Source: Liolophura sinensis (Eukaryota > Mollusca > Polyplacophora > Chitonida > Chitonidae). From it: a stretch of DNA of 64,000 nucleotides. The notes under the pieces are model-generated. The model did no database searches. It saw only the letters and a program-made list of their open reading frames with translations, and was not told the origin of the DNA. The position numbers and the translations under genes were made by a program. The stretch is taken from NCBI RefSeq assembly GCF_032854445.1, contig NC_088298.1, positions 23,771,295 through 23,835,294 on the forward strand, read 5' to 3'. Shown here piece after piece: positions 1 to 12,000 of the stretch. The stretch's first letter is position 1. Each line of letters begins with the position of its first letter.

Positions 1-1669
1 AATGGTACGGAGTAGCTAGGACAAAAATCTGCTGCACATAAATTATAAATACATTTATAAGGTACAGAAAGAATTTAAAAAAAAATAATGAAACAAAGGT
101 GACATAGAAAGAACAAAAAAAAAAAAACAAAAAAAAAAAAATCAATCAAGTTAATAGCTTAACAGAAAACAAAATGGAGGCTGATTTTTTTTAGTTCAAG
201 TGAGTCACTTTCAGTTAAGACTTCAAGAAAAACAAACCATGCAGCCAAATACCACCATGTAATACCAACAGTCCACACGCAAAGAAATTAAATCCTTACC
301 ACCAAACCACCACAACATTAGATTCATAAATTAACAACTTATGCTGCTTTAATTAATAATCCAATGCAAGCTTTCCATCTCTATCATTATCCAAAACCTA
401 CAGCTGAACTGATTTATAAATTTATGACACAATTTAAGACTTTTCAAACAACAATCATATTTATCTAAAAGTAAGGTCAAACAGTTCTTCAGGGGGGGCA
501 TAGATATGAAATTCAAATGATATAATGATTGACTGTATGGCTAATGGATCTATCATGATAGATTAGCTATTGTAAAATGCAAGTGGGGAATTACATGTAG
601 ACACAGTGACGTACATTTATATGAATCTTTCAAGCACAGAGGGAATATTTGAAAAGATGCAAAATGGCTGAAGTGTGCATGGCAGAATTAGTGACTGAAC
701 ATTATTATTTCGACAAAGCAATAAGTCAGGGGACTGGTTGTTCAAAATTGTCCTAACACTTAAATAGTATACTAAATAATGAGGTAAACCTCCTGCCATT
801 CCATTTGGTCAGTGTACTATTGAACTGCTTCCTGGGTTTTGTTAAAATCGTCAATACACAATATGACTTAATACCATGGTATCAGTTAATGCACTTTTGA
901 ATAGGGCCATGGATTTCACACTTTTTTTAAACAAATTCTCAATAAATTAACGGAAATAACTTGCTTATTTTAAAACTCTTAACGTCTTGGTAATTTTTAA
1001 AGTTATGTACCTGTTTACAAGAGATTCCTTAACTCCAAGAAAATCTAATTGCTCCTTTTCAATACAAAAACACCCCACATAGCTATTACCTATTGTATAT
1101 CTATGGTAAATGTGAACAATAATGTTAATGAATATGAATAATAATGTTAATGAATATGAACAATAATGTTAATGAATAATAACCATAAAACTGATAATAT
1201 TCATCTAAAAATAATAACAACGATGAAGCTTAACACTTTGATATTAGTATTCAGAATCTGCCCTACCCCAAATCATGCAAAGTTTTTCAAAAGTCTGATA
1301 ATGGCATATTAGACAAGAAACAGACTAAATGTTCATGTACGTTTGTTTGATTTGTCAGGTCACATGACACAGGTAGTTTGTCAGGTCACATGACAGGAAA
1401 AGCAGGGGATACATATGCTACACATATTAAGTCAAAATGTCAAAATCACATTTTCAAATTTTGAATAAAGTGAATCCGATGTCTGAACAATTACAGTCAC
1501 CTAATGTAATCCAGTACAATTCTTCGTACTATACCCTGGAATTAAATGTCTTTTTTGCAAATGGGATGACCCAAAATCCAGTAATACACAAAAAGTGCTA
1601 CATCGCCGCAAAATGAAAGCTTCACTTTGGTTCAATATTATGTATTGGTTTTTCGCGTTTTATTTTGAG
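1..1669. other. AT-rich intron of DIP2
   Basis: No DIP2 exon or other convincing coding segment was found on either strand. It holds A-rich runs near 75-145, about three 21-bp repeats of AATAATGTTAATGAATATGA near 1118-1170, and a duplicated GGTCACATGACA motif at about 1360-1397. It should be the intron after exon 27, since exon 28 is not in view. Confidence 0.6.
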
Positions 1670-1689
1670 TCAATATGAAGCATTCGCTT

Positions 1690-2846
1690 TTTGGGGTAAC
1701 ACTACCCGTGTATTACATGAATGTATGAATGAACTTTGGGTGTATGAAAGGCCGAGGAATGTACATGTACGTGTAAACACTACCCGTGTATTACATGAAT
1801 GAATGAATGAACTTTGGGTGTATGAAAGGCCGAGGAATGTACATGTACGTGTAAACACTACTCGTGTATTACATGAATGTATGAATGAACTTTGGGTGTA
1901 TGAAAGGCCGAGGAATGTACATGTACGTGTAAACACTACCCGTGTATTACATGAATGTATGAATGAACTTTGGGTGTATGAAAGGCCGAGGAATGTACAT
2001 GTACGTGTAAACACTACTCGTGTATTACATGAATGAATGAATGAACTTTGGGTGTATGAAAGGCCGAGGAATGTACATGTACGTGTAAACACTACTCGTG
2101 TATTACATGAATGAATGAATGAACTTTGGGTGTATGAAAGGCCGAGGAATGTACATGTACGTGTAAACACTACTCGTGTATTACATGAATGAATGAATGA
2201 ACTTTGGGTGTATGAAAGGCCGAGGAATGTACATGTACGTGTAAACACTACCCGTGTATTACATGAATGAATGAATGAACTTTGGGTGTATGAAAGGCCG
2301 AGGAATGTACATGTACGTGTAAACACTACTCGTGTATTACATGAATGAATGAATGAACTTTGGGTGTATGAAAGGCCGAGGAATGTACATGTACGTGTAA
2401 ACACTACTCGTGTATTACATGAATGAATGAATGAACTTTGGGTGTATGAAAGGCCGAGGAATGTACATGTACGTGTAAACACTACTCGTGTATTACATGA
2501 ATGAATGAATGAACTTTGGGTGTATGAAAGGCCGAGGAATGTACATGTACGTGTAAACACTACCCGTGTATTACATGAATGAATGAATGAACTTTGGGTG
2601 TATGAAAGGCCGAGGAATGTACATGTACGTGTAAACACTACTCGTGTATTACATGAATGTATGAATGAACTTTGGGTGTATGAAAGGCCGAGGAATGTAC
2701 ATGTACGTGTAAACACTACCCGTGTATTACATGAATGTATGAATGAACTTTGGGTGTATGAAAGGCCGAGGAATGTACATGTACGTGTAAACACTACTCG
2801 TGTATTACATGAATGAATGAATGAACTTTGGGTGTATGAAAGGATG
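1690..2846. repeat. 78-bp minisatellite, about 15 copies
   Basis: The unit contains ATGAACTTTGGGTGTATGAA, AGGCCGAGGAATGTACATGT and CACTACCCGTGTATTACATG. Copies are nearly identical, differing mainly at C/T in ACTACYCGTG and T/A in GAATGWATG. The unit is 26 codons, so it leaves long open frames on both strands; these are artefacts of periodicity. It lies about 100 bp into the intron after exon 27 and does not resemble the exon. Confidence 0.97.
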
Positions 2847-2952
2847 AGGAGTGTAGATGTATATGTAGTATTGAGGGGAATGACATGCTGCTTAGTATGA
2901 AGCCCCGAATGAAGAAACAGAACGATACTGTTTGACTTACCTTTGTACTTAC

Positions 2953-3033
2953 CTTGGAGTTGAGCATTGTAAAGAGGACATGGTCAGGCGTGGTTTGGGA
3001 GCGCCATCGGAGAATCTCAGTCAGAAACTGATA
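2953..3033 (-). CDS. DIP2: DIP2 exon 27: LRWRSQTTPDHVLF, start of second module
   Basis: 81 nt, phase 0 to phase 0, 27 codons. Reads YQFLTEILRWRSQTTPDHVL, then FTMLNSK (vertebrate FLFLSEVLQWRAQTTPDHIL). Acceptor TTTGTGTTTCCAG. Two strong GTAAGT donors lie 12 nt apart; the second would extend the exon to 2941 and add Val-Ser-Thr-Lys in frame. The first 24 exon nt and 18 nt of acceptor form the 42-bp unit of the array at 3034-3663. Later exons are outside the window. Confidence 0.95.
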
Positions 3034-6000
3034 CTGGAAACACAAATAATACAGAATCGCAGTCAGAAACTGATACTGGAAACACAAAGAACAGAGAAAA
3101 TCAGTCAGAAACTGATACTGGAAACACAAATAATACAGAATCTCAGTCAGCAACTGATACTGGAAACACAAAGAACAGAGAATCTCAGTCAGAAACTGAT
3201 ACTGGAAACACAAATAATACAGAATCGCAGTCAGAAACTGATACTGGAAACACAAAGAACAGAGAATCTCAGTCAGAAATTGATACTGGAAACACAAAGA
3301 ACAGAGAATCTCAGTCAGAAACTGATACTGGAAACACAAATAATACAGAATCTCAGTAAGAAACCGATACTGGAAACACATAGAACAGAAAATCTCAGTC
3401 AGAAACTGATACTGGAAACAGAAAGAACAGAGAATCTCAGTCAGAAACTGATACTGGAAACACAAAGAACAGAGAATCTCAGTCAGAAACTGATACTGGA
3501 AACACAAAGAACAGAGAAAATCAGTCAGAAACTGATACTGGAAACACAAATAATACAGAATCTCAGTCAGCAACTGATACTGGAAACACAAACAATTGAG
3601 AAACTCAGTCAGAAACTGATACCGGAAACAAAAAGAACAGAGAATCTCAGTCAGAAACTGATATCCCTGGATAATCTCTGCTGTCATGAGTTAGAAGCCA
3701 ACTGAATATGGGTAAAATTAACCCTGGATAATCTCTGCCAGCATGGGTTACAAGCCAACTGAATATGGGTAAAATTAACCCTGGATAATCTCTGCCAGCA
3801 TGGGTTACAAGCCAACTGAATATGGGTAAAATTACCCCTGGAAAATCTCTGCCGGCATGGGTTACAAGCCAACTGAATATGGGTAAAATTACCCCTGGAA
3901 AATCTCTGCCGGCATGGGTTAGAAGCCAACTGAATATGTGTAAAATTACCCCTGGATAATCTCTGCCAGCGTGGGTTAGAAGGCAAATGAATATGGGTAA
4001 AATTAACCCTGGATAATCTCTGCCAGCATGGGTTACAAGCCAACTGAATATGGGTAAAATTAACCCTGGATAATCTCTGCCAGCATGGGTTACAAGCCAA
4101 CTGAATATGGGTAAAATTACCCCTGGAAAATCTCTGCCGGCATGGGTTACAAGCCAACTGAATATGGGTAAAATTACCCCTGGAAAATCTCTGCCGGCAT
4201 GGGTTAGAAGCCAACTGAATATTGGTAAAATTACCCCTGGATAATCTCTGCCAGCATGAGTTAGAAGCCAAATGAATATGGGTAGAATTAACCCTGAATA
4301 ATCTCTGCCGGCATGGGTTAGAAGCCAACTGAATATGGGTAAAATTACCCCTGGATAATCTCTGCCGTCATGAGTTAGAAGCCAACTGAATATGGGTAGA
4401 ATTAACACTGGATAATCTCTGCCAGCATGGGTTAGAAGCCAACTGAATATGGGTAAAATTACCCCTGGATAATCTCTGCTGGCATGGGTTAGAAGCCAAC
4501 TGAATATGGGTAAAATTACCCCTGGATAATGTCTGCCATCATGAGTCAGAAGCCAAACTGAATATGGGTAAAATTAACCCTGGATGATCTCTGCCGGCAT
4601 GGGTTAGAAACCAACTGAATATGGGTAAAATTACCCCTGGTTAATCTCTGCCAGCATGGGTTAGAAGCCAACTGAATATGGGTAAAATTACCCCTGGATA
4701 ATCTCACTCGGCATGGGCTAGAAGCCAACTGAATATGGGTAGAATTAACACTGAATAAATCTCTGCCATCATGGGTTAGAAGCCAACTGAATATGGGTAA
4801 AATTACCCCTGGATAATCTCTGCCGGCATGAGTTAGAAGCCAACTGAATATGGGTAAAATTACCCCTGGATAATCTCCGCCAGCATGGGTTAGAAGCCAA
4901 CTGAATATGGGTAAAATTACCCCTGGATAATCTCTGCCGGCATGAGTTAGAAGCCAACTGAATATGGGTAAAATTACCCCTGGATAATCTCTGCCGGCAT
5001 GAGTTAGAAGCCAACTGAATATGGGTAAAATTACCCCTGGATAATCTCCGCCAGCATGAGTTAGAAGCCAACTGAATATGGGTAAAATTACCCCTGGATA
5101 ATCTCTGCCGGCATGAGTTAGAAGCCAACTGAATATGGGTAAAATTACCCCTGGATAATCTCTGCCGGCATGAGTTAGAAGCCAACTGAATATGGGTAAA
5201 ATTACCCCTGGATAATCTCCGCCAGCATCGGTTAGAAGCCAACTGAATATGGGTAAAATTACCCCTGGATAATCTCTGCCGGCATGGGTTACAAGCCAAC
5301 TGAATATGGGTAAAATTACCCCTGGATAATCTCCGCCAGCATGGGTTAGAAGCCAACTGAATATGGGTAAAATTACCCCTTAACCAATTGAGCAAGCGAT
5401 CCTCTGTTATTGACCGGAAATTTCATGGATTTTTTTCACTAACTACATTTGTATTCTTTCTACTGTACAAATTCGGTGAAAAATCTCTAGAAAATTTGTG
5501 TGAATTTATATCTAAGTAAACATTACTGTAAATCAGAAATAGCTTCACATGATTTTTCACCAACTGACTTCCTTTCTGAAGTACAGTCCATACAGTAGGA
5601 CAATTAATAGTAAACAACTCCACATAATTTCTATGTGATTTACTCTATGTCTTGTTAAACTTGTACAAAATTTATTTATTTATTTGATTGGTGTTTTACG
5701 CTGTACTCAAGAATATTTCACACATACAACAGTGGCAAGCTGGTATACAAAACTTACACATTTTTTTTTAATGTTAGTTTGAACGTAACATACCTCAAAC
5801 CAACTGATACAACAAAATTCTACAACAACAAAAAATCTCACATGCCCGTGTTAATCTAAATCTACCGCAATCTATTAAATCTACTGGATGCTGAAATGAC
5901 CACGTGCTACACATTACACAGGATGACAAAATCAAATTTCTTTCATGTTCAATGATAATGTTGCCGATGATGATGATGAAGACAAAGTGGACGATAGCGA

Positions 6001-9000
6001 ATGATATTTCACTTACATCCAAGTACATTCCTCTCAACAGCTGCATCAGTGGACAAAAAGTTTATTGTCTGAATTATTCAAATTCTAAACATATACGTCT
6101 GATGTAATTGCAATGAATAGAGATTGTACTTGGGTCAGCTTATAATTTAAAACAGTACAAGTCTAACCCAAATCCTTATAAATTATAAAAAAAGGAGCTA
6201 AAATTTACACTAAATATGCAAAACTGCTGCATGCATCAAGTTATTGTTTTTGTTAATTTGAACTGAAGGGCCAAGATACTAATCTCTATGCAAAATTTAT
6301 CAGAATCATACATTATTTGAGGCACTCATAACCAAAAACTGATAATCATTCGGAATCAGCAAAATCATTAAATATCCAAGAAATAAGCACTGGTATGGCT
6401 AGTTTTCAACTGTGACCTTAAAGTCACAGAAAGCAAACCTGGATACAAAATTCTGTCAAACTTAAACAATATCTGGATCAGTTACGGCATTGAAACCAAA
6501 GCATGACAGACAGCAGACCAAAATTTATGCTCACTTTTGCAGAAACGTGGCATAAAACACAAAACCACGACAGTTCCAATGGGATACTACAGTATGGCGT
6601 ATATGCCCTATTATGTGCTTATGTCCTCCGGTTGTACAAAGATAGGAAAATAAGTCCTTCAGGTGTTTGTGCTGACTGCACCACATTTACAATGTCTGCT
6701 ATTATCCAGAAAATAACAGGTAAACCAAGCAAGACTCCACTGAGCCAATTAAAACACTTGGCATGAAGGATCGTAGATAGTCATCTATGTAATGCAAATT
6801 CTGATTGGTTGATCAGATTAACAAAAATACAGCCAAACATGAGTTTCTCAATAACCTTCTGCACACCGTTGGTGGCATGCCCTTTAATAGAGGCTACGCA
6901 GTAAAGGTGACTACATGCACTTGCAGCCATATTGGATCTTTAACAAAATAATGTCATGGTCTCTCCTGGAGTGTACCTTTTGTAATGTACTGCACCATGA
7001 AATTCTGTTGCTAGAGATCCAACATGGTCAACAGCACCTCATCTATATCCACTGGAAGAATGCAAGAAAGTCCTGCAACCAGCATGGATTATTTCCAATT
7101 TTGTTACAATCTGTTGAGACAGATGTGGATATCTCAACTTACCTTTCTCGTTTGGTCACTCTCCTCGTCTGACAGCCCAAGGTCACGACCTTGAGCCCAC
7201 GCCAACCTTGCCCCCTGTACAATGCTCCCAACATAGACAGCCGAGGGACCAACATCTGCTGAAGCATAAACCATTTACTGACATGTATTTACTTATCTGA
7301 TACACGTAGGTACTTCACGCCACCCTCAAGAACATCTTATTGTAATTCTTCAACCTTTTAGCATGTTTGCAAGATTATTTCTTATACCAGTATTATTCTG
7401 AGGACATTTATTCTACATAGACTGATAAAACATACTTTTCAGGAAGCCCTGAAATTGGCCAATCCAACCAACAGTTTTAGCTCCAAAATCAAATTAAAAA
7501 TGTAAATTATGATATATGGGTGGTGGAGTGCAGGCACCGGTTTTCACAAAAACAGACATGTAGTGTCACTTGATCAAAAGTTTTCAGTTCTGCCAAGAAC
7601 ACACAAAATTCTGATATACTTTAACTAAGCCCTACTGTAAGTCTTTTTGCATGTTTGCAAGGTGTTTATTCAAGCATATTCTGATGGCATTATTTATTTA
7701 TTTATTTGATTGGTGTTTTACGCCGTACTCAAGAATACACTTATACGACGGCGGCCAGCATTATGGTAGGAAGAAACCGGGCAGAGCCCTGGGGGAACCC
7801 ATGACCATCTGCAGGTTGCTGGCAGACCTTCCCACGTTCGGCCTGAATGCATTATTCTGTGAAGACTGATAAAATTATACTTTTTGCAAGCTCTGAAATT
7901 GGCCAGCCCATCCAATGTGGTTTTGTCTCCAAAATCAAATTTACAAAGTGCATAAATTTCACTGAAAATGGCTCTTTCATATGCGAAAAAGTTGAGGAAT
8001 TAGGGCACATGTAGCCAAATAATTCCATGCATTGCTGGGAAAAACAACTAGAAAATTTGAAAACATAATTCATAGACTTGCCAAATTCACAGAATAAATC
8101 AATATCGAAGCTCATTCACGGCCAACGATCATATGACCACAGTTGGAACGCCTATCCCAGTGCATGTGGTAATATTATAGACATGTGACAAGCACCCAGA
8201 CATGGTGCCTCAACACAAACTGTGTTTCCCATAAATGGCACTAGTGAGTTGCCCTCACAAATCAGCTGGTAGCCCCAGTTTTAAGTTTCTCTTGCTTTTC
8301 ATGTTTTTAATATTTTTCCGTTTTTTTCCCCCTGTTTAAGAAAAGATGAATGTATGGCTTACTCAGACCTACAGGCTTGTATTGCCTGTCAGGCCATAAA
8401 AAAACAAGCATTTGTTACAAGGTCACTGGTAAAATACTACATGTAAGTAAAGTGCAGAGAGTAACTCCTGCAAACTTCAGTATTTGACATGTGTAAATTA
8501 ATTATACAAGCGCGTGAATGTCATATACTGTGGTAAAGTATAAAATTTGAGATGTTCATTTATTTTATTTACTTTCTGATTGACACGTGTCAGTTAAAGA
8601 CCATTCGTTTTTTCCACCAATATGGTTTGCATATCCCATAATCTGTGCTTCTTATAGGAAAGAATACCAGTAATTTGCCACAGGCCGGTAGTTTATAACG
8701 GGCATGTTACGTTTTCCCTGTCCTCAAATCTTACTGCCACTGTACAAGTGTAAAATTCTTAAACATAATGTTAAACGGTTAACTCAAATGAATAAATAAT
8801 TATTAAATTGAGATTCAACACAACATTTAAGAATATTCATGTAAAAATTATGGGAGAAGAAAATCAAACAGGGATTGGAGAAAACAACAGTTCAGAACTA
8901 CCCACTACCCAAACATTGTAGCCGTAATACATTTGTACAACATAGTGTTAACACAAATCTTAAATAAGACTGGCCTTATGTGAATGAGTCAACACAAACA

Positions 9001-12000
9001 AGTGACCCCTCACTACTCTCATTCAACAGTTGTTTCACATTGACAGATGACTTCATTAAATTTGTCTGGGATAAGAAAAAAAGAAACTAAACTTTCAAAT
9101 GTCAACTGTTCGCTACTTTTTAAATATAAATACATACATGTACTTATGAAGCTTTTTCCTGTAGACTCTGATAAGATCTTGGTGCTTCTAACAGACCCAG
9201 CTGAGATGAGTCATACAGTATAAAGCTCGGCAGCTTTAAACAAAATTCAGGTCAGATTTTCAGTTTACATGTGTTTCTCTACTAACAAGAAAAACAAACC
9301 ACAAAAATTATGAAAAAGACGGAAATAGACCGAAACAGATGGCTCGAAAGTTCAAAGGGTGACTGTGCACTAGCTTAGTGCAGTATTGTGTAAGGTTTGA
9401 GTCAAAACTACGAGAAACTCAAATGGAAAATTATACAAGAATTTGAAAGTAAGCTATCTATTGATTTACATCTTTTTTTCTTATTTATTCTATTTTTGTT
9501 TCACGCCGTACATAAGAATTTTACTCGTATGAGGGCAGCCATCACTGAATGTTTTCATCAGACACTTTTATTTCAATAAATTAATGCAACAAAGATAATA
9601 ATGAAAAAAAAAAAACAGATGTAACTTGCCATAGTGCGACATATGAAATGAAAATATTCTGCCCTAGAATTTTTTTCTTGGAAATAGTAGCTATATAAAC
9701 TACAGGGGAACATATACATGAGATTCCTTTGATCTTTTTTTGAAACTAAAAAAAAAAATCTGCTAACTTTTGAAATCCAATCATTTTAGAGACAAAATGT
9801 ATGCCCCTTCTCTACACTGATGGGTTAAGCACTGTTCTAATTATCGTAGCATTTTGTCAAATTCTACTCTCTGATTTACTCTGAGGAGACTTAGGATAGA
9901 AGGAATACACTGTTGAATACACTGCTGAATACACTAATACACTGCTGAATACACTAATACACTGCTGAATACACTAACACACTGCTGAATACACTAATAC
10001 TCTGCTGAATACACTAATACACTGTTGAATACACTAATACACTGCTGAATACACTAATACTCTGCTGAACACACTAACACACTGCTGAATACACTAATAC
10101 TCTGCTGAATACACTAATACTCTGCTGAATACACTAATACACTGCTGAATACACTAATACACTGCTGAATACACTGTTGAATACAGGCTAAAATGTAAGT
10201 GCAGAAGATCTGAAAGCAAAAATTCTACCTTAAGGTTTTATGTTTTGAATAAAAAAAGCGCCAATAATGGTCACCCCATAGACATTCTTTAGGACCTGGT
10301 TTGCCCTTTTGAATTTAGTATACCACGCAGCCTTGTTTCCACCAGTTTGCATGTACCAAAATCTAACTCTACTATAAATGGCCTAATGTTTTTTTCTTGG
10401 TGCTCCAGATTTTACTTTTCAGTTTCCTTCCAAAATGCTGTGATTATAACTTAATCCAGCTGTTTTCCTGTGATGGGAATTCTTGTTTTGTTACTGATAT
10501 ACAGAGGTGAATGTGATATCTACTGAAGGGAAGTAACTCTAGAATTTATTAGGCGTACACACTTTTTACGAGTTATCCCCCTGTAATCAAATCTGTTATG
10601 GTCAAATCTACGTAGTCAAATGTAAACAATTACAAGCCAAGATTTAGTGAAGATGTGCAGGCCATACTGAACACCAGACGTAATCCCACCCAGTTACAGC
10701 ATACTGACAACAGTTACACCAGACGTAGTCCCACTCAGTTACAGCATACTGACAAGTTACACCAGATGTAGTCCCACTCAGTTACAGCATACTGACAACA
10801 GTTACACCAGACGTAGTCCCACTCAGTTACAGCATACTGACAACAGTTACACCAGACGTAGTCCCACTCAGTTACAGCATACTGACAACAGTTACACCAG
10901 ACGTAGTCCCACCCAGTTACAGCATACTGACAACAGTTACACCAGACGTAGTCCCACTCAGTTACAGCATACTGACAACAGTTACACCAGACGTAGTCCC
11001 ACCCAGTTACAGCATACTGACAACAGTTACACCAGACGTAGTCCCACTCAGTTACAGCATACTGACAACAGCTAGTCAATATGTGGTCTATTCCATTCTC
11101 CAGAAAAGCAAGGCAAGACTGTCTGAGTTTTTGGATCTTTCCCCTGATTTTTTCGCACGGACAACTGTAGTCAGTATTTTATGCATGGAGGAACTGGTAT
11201 AAAACACCAACCTGTGTTAAGTGACGGCTGCAAACTTCGCCACATGTGACCGTTAAAGGCACCTGTCGACCATTTATTGCCTTCAGGGCACAAAGGAAGA
11301 ATGAACAGCCGAGGAATCATGAAAATTCACTGTCCAATACACAGGTACTGAATCTACATCTCCTGTCATGTATCTATTGAAAAGCTTGCACCTTAACCAC
11401 TTCGCCCTAAAATTCTCTTACCAGACTAAAGCTATCTGGGTTTAGGAAGGTTTGTAACACAGGTGTGTCTTTCAGACCCTACAGTCCTCCTACCCGGGGG
11501 AAGCTCTCTGGGTTTAGGAAAGTTTGTAACACAGGTGTGTCTTTCAGACCCTACAGTCCTCCTACCCGGGTGAAGCTCTCTGGGTTTAGGAAAGTTTGTA
11601 ACACAGGTGTGTCTTTCAGACCCTACAGTCCACTTACCTGAGTGAAGCTCTCTGGGCTTAGGAAGGTTTGTAACACAGGTGTGTCTTTCAGACCCTACAG
11701 TCCTCTTACCTGAGTGAAGCTCTCTGAGCTTAGGAAGGTTTGTAACACAGGTGTGTCTTTCAGACCCTACAGTCCTCCTACCCGGGTGAAGCTCTCTGGG
11801 TTTAGGAAAGTTTGTAACACAGGTGTGTCTTTCAGACCCTACAGTCCTCTTACCTGAGTGAAGCTCTCTGGCTTAGGAAGGTTTGTAACACAGGTGTGTG
11901 GGCACATTAACACATTGGCAGGGTGAAGGGAGCCTTCTAGAAACTTCTTCTTTGTCTCATGGAGATGAATTCCTCCGAGAGATGTCTGAAATTCATGCAA

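Noticed and set aside
1670-2794. A 374-codon minus-strand open frame
   Set aside because: It follows a 78-bp array whose unit is 26 codons with no stop in that frame; no exon similarity or splice logic supports it.
3647-5395. Long minus-strand open frames of 208-253 codons
   Set aside because: They come from the 57-bp (19-codon) array; several overlapping frames are open at once, which a real gene would not show.
7852-8115. Minus-strand GYMCPNSST as a DIP2 exon resembling VLMCPHTCVT
   Set aside because: The true VLMCPHTCVT exon is at 11854-11985, and this sequence is part of a MITE-like element.
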